NCBI RefSeq assembly: GCF_034702125.1
Contig: NC_085869.1
Location: 20,038,677 to 20,102,676, forward strand
Direction: 5' to 3'
DNA length: 64,000 nt
Origin: Engraulis encrasicolus
Taxonomy: Eukaryota; Chordata; Actinopteri; Clupeiformes; Engraulidae
Made by a program: the position numbers and the translations under genes. Below the pieces are notes generated by a model. That model ran no database searches and was not told the origin of the DNA. It worked only from the letters and a program-made list of their open reading frames with translations. This document shows, piece by piece, positions 59,319 to 64,000 of this stretch (the first letter of the stretch is position 1; the number at the start of each line of letters is the position of its first letter).

Positions 59319-61668
59319 ACCCATCATTGTTGAGGTCCACCACTGCCACATCGTAGCCAAAGGAGGATGCGAGTCCGGGTCCTTCCAGGATGTACTCTGG
59401 GGAGAGCATGGTGGACGCCTCGCCTTCCTTCCTCAGCAGCACCACCGCTCCGCTGTGATTGGTCCTCGGGGCCCCCGCCACGATAGTCAGCTCGCCCCTC
59501 CTGGTGATGCTGTGACCAGAGTCCAGTGAGAAGCCTGCAGATTCAAAATGGCAGACGGTTAAGAGTGCACACTCTGCCCAACCGTGGCGCTAACCGGTAG
59601 GGCACTCGTCCGCTACGCGGCTGACCAGAGTTCGATTTCGAACCGGGTCCTTTGCAGACCCTTCCCCGTCTTTCTCTGCCCACTCACTTCCTGTCCAACT
59701 CTTCACAGCACTATCGTAATAAAGGCCAAAAATGCCCAAACATTAAGAAAAGACTGCACACTCATTTGCCTCAGGTCAATTGACCAAGGCCTCCTAGTCG
59801 TGCCCCCCTCCAAACGAAACAGTAGAGGAGACAGAGGCTTTGCAGCCATAGGCCCAAAACTCATATGTTCGGTCCCATCCCTATCGTTTCTTAAAACCCA
59901 TCTTAAAACTCATTTTTATGCCTTAGCTTTCAACTTCCTATGGTTTTCTTATCTATTTATTTACGTATTGCTTGCTCTTCTTTGAATGTTATATGAGCCC
60001 TCTGTATTTATTTACACTTTAATTAGCCTCTTTTTATTTTTTCAGACACTTCTTGTATATATGCATTTTCTGTTGGTTATTCTATTGTTTTTATTTGCAT
60101 CATGTTTTTTGTTCAAAGATTACACTGTTTCTATGTAAATTTTTGTTGTCTTTGTGTTGTCTTAAGGGGTCCTCAAGTCCTTTTATCTGCCTGTCCAGCA
60201 CTTTGGTCAGCTATCTTGTTGTATTTTAAAGTGCGCTATAAATAAACTTTGAGAGGAGAGAGAAGGAGAATTGGTCTAGCCTGTAGCCTATATTAAAAGA
60301 CATTGGGATTATTGTGCAATGTTTTATTTGGTATCTGAGAAACAGTTGAAAACATAACACTTCCTCTATTAAAAAAGGGGAAAAAAGGGAAGTGAAAATC
60401 TGTTGCACTGATATACTGTATTCAGAATATACAAAATGCAGGGTCACACATTTTGTTACTTTCAGCTTCAGCACTAAAAAATAACTCTGAGCAAAACTGA
60501 GCAAAAATGTCATATGAAATGCACGGATATATGTACACATAGGAGAATTAAGCAACTGATTGCCCTACAACTTCACCATCAGGCAGATATTACAGTGCAG
60601 CACAGTACACTCACACATATACGTAATATAATATTAAAATATGCACAATGGTGAAGAAAGACGTGAAATGGAGGATGAGCTTGATCCACGTACATCTACA
60701 CTTGGCAGAAAAACAAGCAGACAAAAAAGACTGGGAGATGAAAGGCAGGGCGCTGGAGACAGCAGGGCATGTTGTTGACATTCCTTACGTCAGCCAAGCA
60801 AGTAGCGCATCAGTAAACAGGGCTGAGGACCACCTGAGATACGCTTTGGCTCCGAAATAAACTGTGGAACAACCCCGAAACCCGGCCCACTCCTGCCTCC
60901 TCACCCGTCTTATCATGGATTCATGACTATGACGAGTCAACACTGCGCAGCGATTTCCAAACTTCAGAATACCAGAGCCCACTTTGAAATGGGGAAAAAT
61001 TTCCGCGCCCCACCAAATCTAAAATGACAACTACTACAATCAACACTTTTTTTTGCAAAAAGGAGACTGCTGTCATATCAACTTGAGATGACACTCAAAT
61101 AATATTCAGTTTGTTTGATTTTTGTTGTATTTCCCTTTTTTCAACTTTATCATATATCAATATTGAATTTAACAATTGAAAAAACTGACATTGAGACAAA
61201 AAAGCTCCCGCACATTGTTCGCATGACGTCGTAAGTAAAACTCTGCAAATGTGAACACTGTGCGGGAGCTTTTTTTGTCTCAACGTTGGTGACGCTGGGG
61301 TTCCACTCCTACGCACCTGACCTAAGGAGGTGTGCAGGAATTAAAAAAATAAAAACTGACATTGACATTGAATTCACATTTTAATAATTGGAGATACAGT
61401 ATATTTTTCAGGCCTTTCACGGCCCATGAGTGGGTAGCGGCCCCCACTTTGGGAGTCACTGGCAGACTGCTTTCCATCATGGGAATGTTTGTGGTTGAGC
61501 TCTGAAGAGCTGATGATAAAAACCTGAATGCCAAAGGGAGATGCACATACCTAAGCAGCTACCGGAGATCCCTTATGGAAAAGGGTGGTAGAAGACAGAA
61601 GAGCCTTATCACTGATGGAAACTCAGAGCAGCAACACACCAGAGAGAGAGAGAGAGAGATACATAGAT

Positions 61669-61758
<90 letters not shown>

Positions 61759-63588
61759 TGCAACAGAGATCATGCAAGAGAGAGACTGCTAAAGAGCCAG
61801 CGAGAGAGGTAGAGAGAGAGTACAAGTGCTAAGACCTGGTGTTGGCCTGATGTAATGTAGAGTATGTGTGTGTGTTTTACAGTTGTAAATACTGCCTCCC
61901 CCCAGGGGTTACTTCCTCTCCACAGCCCAATGTAACTTACCCAGGTAACTGTTTGCAGGCACTGGCACAAGTGCTGCATCCAGTCGGCTTTCATCGCCAA
62001 CCTCGTAAGGCCCGTCGTCGTAAATGCCCATATCCAGCAGGGTGTTGTTCTTCTGCTCGGCCCGTATGATGCCTGCAGCAGTGAGGGAGGGAGGGAGGAA
62101 GAGGAGGGAGAGGAGGAGAGAGATGGGGAGGTGTTAGTGAAACAAGCCTGGTTGGTGGGAAAGAGGCCGGGGCCAGGGTCAGGGCCAGGGGTACGGGTAG
62201 TAGACACAGAGGCCAAACCACACAGACGGTTCAAAACAGGCGAGAAGAGGAACTAAGAATGTGTACATGGAAATGTGTGCACTGTGGTGAATGTCACATA
62301 CTGTATTTCTCTGAAAATGTAGAATGCTATCGCCACACAATCCAATAAATGGTTGCAGAGAAATTAATTGTGATGGATGACTAATTTTTCACACCGAATG
62401 AATTATTTTTTAGACTGTGGGTGCATCACCATGGTACACAATCAACAAAATACTCTGTCCAGGAAGACAGATGCTGAGGCACTCAAGGTTGCAAATTTTG
62501 TACTTTTTTATTTGGCTACAATGTTGTAAAAAAATTGCAACATTGAGTGCCTCAGCATCTGTCTTCCTGGACCAAGTTTGTGAGTCCCTACACTGATGAG
62601 CACCAAGGGAAAAAGGTGAAGACCCAGAAGCACTCCAATTATCTGCTTGTGTTTAACAAAATACTCTACTTAACCCTGTGCTAATGTACTTCAACAAAAA
62701 ACATAAGCTTCCTTAGCATCTGCCCTTGTTGTTCTGTATATTTCATGTGCACTTTGTATCTGCTAGTGATGTTGGTTATGCTTATGTCCTCGATTGTAAG
62801 TCGCTTTGGTTAAAAAAGCGCCTGCAAAATCCAATGTAATATTATGCAAAAATCAAAATCAAAATCTGTCCATAATGACAAATAAGGACTCAGCACCGTC
62901 CAAGTGTGACGAAGTAGGAGGTTAACTGGAACTGTGTCAACAGGGCCCCACGTGTCAGGGGGCCCCAACAGGTAGTCAGGGGTGTGTTTCTCGAAAGCGC
63001 AGTTGTTAGCCAGTTAGCAATTTGGGTAGTTGTCAATGGGAACTTGCATTGTAAACAACAAAGTAGCTAACGTAGATTTGTTTTATAAACAGAAGAGGTG
63101 TGAATTGGAACTGGATCCATAGGGCCCAGAGCTTGGTGCTACGCCCCTGTGTATGCGGGTCTAATAGTGTCTTCCCATCTATTCTTTTCGCACTTCGCAC
63201 AGCAAGTTGTCCTGCTGCTTTAAGTTTGTAAGTTAACTCAACACAAGACTAAACTCAACTCAAGGCTTTCTCAAGTTGAGTTAACTTACAAACTTACAAA
63301 CTAACTTGGCTTGAAACACTTCTTACCTTTCCAGTTATAGGCTCCAGGGGCTCCAAAGATCACATAGTGGTAATCTTTGGTGAAGGTAGCAGCTAGACCC
63401 TGCTGACAAGAGCCGAACTTCTCGTGACCTCTCGCTCGACCCTCACAGAACTTCCAGCTGCCACCGTCCTCATCCGATTGTAAGTCGATGGTTAGGTCCT
63501 GGCTCAGGACATAGCATCGACCAATGATATCGTGTGAATCTTGAGCCGTGTTTCCAAAGAACCGCCTCTGGTATCGGTGGGCACAAGT
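47339..63588 (-). CDS. itga6: Integrin alpha-6, whole visible coding span, N-terminus missing
   Basis: A laminin receptor alpha subunit, type I membrane protein, pairing with beta-1 or beta-4. Twenty-one common exons plus two alternative tail exons join in phase to 945 (A) or 964 (B) residues. Common exons: 63588-63327, 62072-61941, 59534-59321, 58087-57894, 57456-57362, 57035-56908, 56637-56548, 55915-55854, 55762-55593, 55267-55121, 53710-53595, 52728-52569, 51793-51710, 51547-51468, 51339-51262, 50806-50704, 50406-50230, 50120-50019, 49905-49795, 49587-49489, 49145-49020. Landmarks: FG-GAP propeller repeats with cation loops DLNNDGWQD and DLDVNSYPD, furin-type site RQKR (visible 769-772), transmembrane helix about 887-909. 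[21 protein letters not shown] and both tails match alpha-6 rather than alpha-3 or alpha-7. The signal peptide and first repeats lie beyond position 64000. Confidence 0.96.
47504..49019 (-). other. Introns around the tail exons
   Basis: Apart from exon A I see no transposon ends, tandem arrays or other exons. Confidence 0.5.
48201..48308 (-). CDS. itga6: itga6 alternative tail exon A
   Basis: Encodes [20 protein letters not shown], then [15 protein letters not shown] and TAG. Close to mammalian alpha6A (DATYHKAEIHAQPSDKE). Inclusion ends the protein here. Confidence 0.93.
   Translation of the reverse strand, partial: CGFFKRAQKDQFDAAYHKAEVHVQPSDKDKSTAEA
49020..49145 (-). CDS. itga6: itga6 exon: transmembrane helix
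   Basis: Encodes [18 protein letters not shown], then [20 protein letters not shown] and LLWK. Phase 0 donor joins to either tail exon. Confidence 0.96.
49489..49587 (-). CDS. itga6: itga6 exon: membrane-proximal
   Basis: Encodes [20 protein letters not shown], then [13 protein letters not shown]. Confidence 0.94.
49795..49905 (-). CDS. itga6: itga6 exon: light chain
   Basis: Encodes [20 protein letters not shown], then [17 protein letters not shown]. Confidence 0.95.
50019..50120 (-). CDS. itga6: itga6 exon: furin-type cleavage site
   Basis: Encodes [20 protein letters not shown], then [18 protein letters not shown] fits the RX(K/R)R furin site that divides the heavy and light chains. Confidence 0.93.
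50230..50406 (-). CDS. itga6: itga6 exon: calf-2
   Basis: Encodes [20 protein letters not shown], then [20 protein letters not shown]. Phase 0. Confidence 0.95.
50424..50630 (+). repeat. ~104-bp tandem duplication
   Basis: ATGGATGGTTGTTTTTAGGT...AATAAGATATTTATGCACA is repeated immediately, with about 10 differences. Confidence 0.9.
50704..50806 (-). CDS. itga6: itga6 exon: calf-2
   Basis: Encodes [20 protein letters not shown], then [14 protein letters not shown]. Donor AGA|GTGAAT. Confidence 0.93.
50875..51145. repeat. Dispersed GC-rich fish repeat
   Basis: GGGCCTACCGGGCCCAGGCC, GGGGCCAAGACAGTGTCTGG and GGGGGGCATAATTAT are phrases of a common fish repeat; family not assigned. Confidence 0.5.
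51262..51339 (-). CDS. itga6: itga6 exon: calf
   Basis: Encodes [20 protein letters not shown], then MLSVF. Donor GG|GTAAGT. Confidence 0.94.
51468..51547 (-). CDS. itga6: itga6 exon: calf
   Basis: Encodes [20 protein letters not shown], then INLLLE. Donor AC|GTAAGC. Confidence 0.93.
51710..51793 (-). CDS. itga6: itga6 exon: calf
   Basis: Encodes [20 protein letters not shown], then NPFKRDAE. Phase 0. Confidence 0.95.
51794..52568 (-). other. itga6 intron
   Basis: Holds a dispersed repeat (about 52170-52320: GACCAAGTCGTAGTGCATTC, AGCGTGCCACTGGAGGTACG), also at 53764-53900 and partly at 11070-11130, and a SINE. Confidence 0.6.
52376..52535 (+). mobile_element. tRNA-derived SINE
   Basis: A-box region CCGTGCCGAATATGGTAGGG, B-box GGGTTTGAGTTC, body CAACTCACTTCCTGTC, tail GAAATAAAG. 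Confidence 0.82.
52569..52728 (-). CDS. itga6: itga6 exon: calf, sandwiched by transposons
   Basis: Encodes [20 protein letters not shown], then [25 protein letters not shown] ends within about 35 bp of its donor and a piggyBac-like MITE starts 13 bp beyond its acceptor. Confidence 0.94.
52743..53032. mobile_element. piggyBac-like MITE (TTAA TSD)
   Basis: TTAA at both edges; CCCATTTTAGCC end; internal GAGGGTCCTAG and GAGGCTAAGATATTT match the copies at 18968 and 40810. The right end has drifted (CAATGGATTAA). Confidence 0.75.
53033..53594 (-). other. itga6 intron, remaining part
   Basis: Contains CTAGGACGTCTGTGTTTTGC and nearby inverted phrases, perhaps an old element; otherwise nothing recognised. 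Confidence 0.4.
53595..53710 (-). CDS. itga6: itga6 exon: calf
   Basis: Encodes [20 protein letters not shown], then [14 protein letters not shown]. Confidence 0.95.
53711..55120 (-). other. itga6 intron
   Basis: Holds a dispersed repeat (53764-53900) and a LINE/SINE-type tail (about 55025-55110: GTCGCTTTGGTTATAAAGCG TCTG). The rest is unassigned. Confidence 0.55.
55121..55267 (-). CDS. itga6: itga6 exon: thigh/calf with basic cluster
   Basis: Encodes [20 protein letters not shown], then [19 protein letters not shown]. The basic cluster lies where mammalian alpha-6 has its RRR urokinase site. Confidence 0.93.
55593..55762 (-). CDS. itga6: itga6 exon: thigh
   Basis: Encodes [20 protein letters not shown], then a [14 protein letters not shown] segment. 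Donor AAG|GTTTAC is weak but in phase. Confidence 0.92.
55854..55915 (-). CDS. itga6: itga6 exon: thigh
   Basis: Encodes [20 protein letters not shown]. The acceptor at CATAG keeps the frame; the AG at TTACAG would cause an early stop. Confidence 0.88.
56269..56455. repeat. Palindrome with ~80-bp arms
   Basis: ACACTATTTGAGGCACTCCT and AGGAGTGCCTCAAATAGTGT are part of the arms. The loop, read on the minus strand, has GTGGGTCGAAATGTG, perhaps a decayed hammerhead core. Confidence 0.8.
56548..56637 (-). CDS. itga6: itga6 exon: thigh start
   Basis: Encodes [20 protein letters not shown], then TKKTCGNSI. Phase 2 both ends; donor TG|GTATGA. Confidence 0.93.
56908..57035 (-). CDS. itga6: itga6 exon: last propeller repeat
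   Basis: Encodes [20 protein letters not shown], then [20 protein letters not shown]. Donor AG|GTAGGC. Confidence 0.95.
57362..57456 (-). CDS. itga6: itga6 exon: propeller
   Basis: Encodes [20 protein letters not shown], then [12 protein letters not shown]. Donor CAG|GTCAGC. Confidence 0.95.
57457..57893 (-). other. itga6 intron
   Basis: Contains a short inverted repeat (57745-57825: GTGGTTTATTTGATGAAG and CACCAAATAAAACACC). Nothing else recognised. Confidence 0.5.
57894..58087 (-). CDS. itga6: itga6 exon: propeller
   Basis: Encodes [20 protein letters not shown], then [12 protein letters not shown], ending GDLNLDTYQ. Completes the first cation loop and starts the second. Confidence 0.95.
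58124..58345 (+). repeat. Second copy of the 583-1045 repeat, without SINE
   Basis: Matches both flanks of the SINE at 660-826. The site corresponding to the SINE insertion is empty. Confidence 0.75.
58655..59110 (-). mobile_element. SINE split by a Harbinger-like MITE
   Basis: The SINE tail side GGGCCTTTTATGTCTTTATT (about 58677) and head side CCGTTTGAGCCATGGCCAAG (about 59090) are separated by the element at 58819-59084. Confidence 0.7.
58819..59084. mobile_element. PIF/Harbinger-like MITE
   Basis: Ends GGGCTTCCGCAC and GTGCGGCCGGCC are imperfect inverted repeats, continued by CGGCTCCGACA/TGTCGGAGCC. TTA at both edges (58816-58818 and 59085-59087). Confidence 0.72.
59219..59320. repeat. 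(AC)n microsatellite abutting an exon
   Basis: ACACAC array with GCAC interruptions. On the minus strand it is (GT)n and starts immediately at the 5' splice site of the exon at 59321. Confidence 0.97.
59321..59534 (-). CDS. itga6: itga6 exon: propeller with cation loop start
   Basis: Encodes [40 protein letters not shown] and [18 protein letters not shown]. The donor GG|GTGTGT is the edge of a (GT)n microsatellite. Confidence 0.94.
59575..59754 (+). mobile_element. tRNA-derived SINE with 9-bp TSD
   Basis: A-box GGCGCTAACCGGTAGGGCAC, B-box AGTTCGATTTC, tail TAATAAAGGCC; flanking TGCACACTC at 59566-59574 and 59755-59763. Confidence 0.88.
59758..60255 (+). mobile_element. LINE (L2-like) 3' fragment
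   Basis: Encodes a truncated end of ORF2 ([20 protein letters not shown], then [13 protein letters not shown]), followed by a tail GTGCGCTATAAATAAACTTT. Broken at its 5' end. Confidence 0.65.
60256..61940 (-). other. itga6 intron, remaining part
   Basis: Holds a fold-back (61186-61288; arms GACAAAAAAGCTCCCGCACA / TGTGCGGGAGCTTTTTTTGTC) and a long GA tract. The rest is unassigned. Confidence 0.55.
61640..61757. repeat. (GA)n microsatellite
   Basis: Nearly pure GA array, two interruptions near its start. Confidence 0.97.
61941..62072 (-). CDS. itga6: itga6 exon: propeller
   Basis: Encodes [20 protein letters not shown], then [20 protein letters not shown]. Phase 1 both ends. Confidence 0.96.
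62457..62572. repeat. Palindrome
   Basis: CCAGGAAGACAGATGCTGAG and CTCAGCATCTGTCTTCCTGG are the ends of inverted arms of about 36 bp. Confidence 0.85.
62979..63080. mobile_element. MITE fragment (CAGGGGTG...TTTCTC family)
   Basis: CAGGGGTGTGTTTCTCGAAA and GGTAGTTGTCAATGGGAAC match the copies at 34207 and 45921; the right end is missing. Confidence 0.65.
63327..63588 (-). CDS. itga6: itga6 exon: propeller, FG-GAP
   Basis: Encodes [45 protein letters not shown] and [13 protein letters not shown]. Acceptor TTCAG, donor G|GTAAGA. Confidence 0.96.
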
Positions 63589-64000
63589 CTGAACAAGAAA
63601 ATCACCAATTACACCAAGTCACATTGAAACACATTTAGCAAACCTCCCACACAATTGATAATCAAATAACAACTCACAGCACCCTGTGTTCACACAGTAA
63701 GAACGATAGACATCAAAATGCATCTGTGTAATGAATGGTGATTTACCTGCTTTTCATCCTATATCCCTCTATTGCATGGCGTTGCCATATGGCAACAAAT
63801 TCTTTTTTGGGGTTTTTAAAATAGAGTATAACAAATATCCACCACTTTTCCCATTGTGAGTGTACATGGGACTTTAATTTTGAAATATTTATCAGTTTGA
63901 AGACATTACCTTATTAGGAAATCCTGTTTTCACACCCCTTTCATGTGGATGCACCACACTATGAAGGTCACGTCATAGTGGGAATCTCTTTACATAGCTA
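63589..64000 (-). other. itga6 intron continuing beyond the window
   Basis: No exon recognised. The upstream exons encoding the signal peptide and first propeller blades lie outside. Confidence 0.6.

Larger units (their letters stand above)
62073..63326 (-). other. itga6 intron
   Basis: Holds a purine-rich GGGAGG tract, a palindrome, a LINE/SINE tail (about 62780-62845: GTAAGTCGCTTTGGTTAAAA), a partial MITE (62979 to about 63080) and a short inverted repeat (63225-63300). Confidence 0.6.

Overview
This is a window of teleost fish nuclear DNA. The evidence is multi-exon vertebrate genes with GT-AG introns, very long CA/GT and CT/GA microsatellites, tRNA-derived SINEs, and many short non-autonomous DNA transposons of kinds common in fish. 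I cannot name the species.

Three genes are present. Every exon was placed by reading frame, splice signals and phase continuity. (1) Plus strand, 4150-31622: a neurabin-type scaffold (PPP1R9 family), lacking only its N-terminal exon(s), which lie before the window. It has 18 supported exons encoding a PDZ domain, a coiled coil, a disordered Ser/Pro-rich linker, a SAM domain and a short basic tail. (2) Minus strand, 42129-35521: a complete 11-exon pyruvate dehydrogenase kinase of PDK1 type, 407 residues. (3) Minus strand, 63588-47339: integrin alpha-6, missing its first exons (beyond position 64000). It ends in two alternative cytoplasmic-tail exons matching the alpha6A and alpha6B isoforms.

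The tandem ITGA6 -> PDK1 order matches human 2q31.1. From memory, no PPP1R9 gene lies there in mammals. The neurabin-like gene converges tail-to-tail on pdk1, so it may be a retained paralogue that mammals lost.

Introns and spacers are dominated by repeats: hAT-like MITEs with 8-bp target-site duplications (TSDs), piggyBac-like TTAA MITEs, Tc1/mariner-like elements, a Harbinger-like MITE inside a SINE, LINE tails, and palindromic fold-backs. Some fold-backs carry a hammerhead-ribozyme-like core.

The standout is the 149-bp intron at 19663-19811. It consists exactly of a 141-bp hAT-like MITE plus one copy of its perfect 8-bp TSD, so splicing restores the pre-insertion coding sequence: an apparently recent intron gained from a transposon.

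Region by region: 1-4149 neurabin upstream intron; 4150-31622 neurabin exons and introns; 31623 to about 34.1 kb its 3' UTR; about 34.6-35.5 kb pdk1 3' UTR; 35521-42129 pdk1; 42130 to about 46.8 kb spacer with MITEs; 46.8-64.0 kb itga6.
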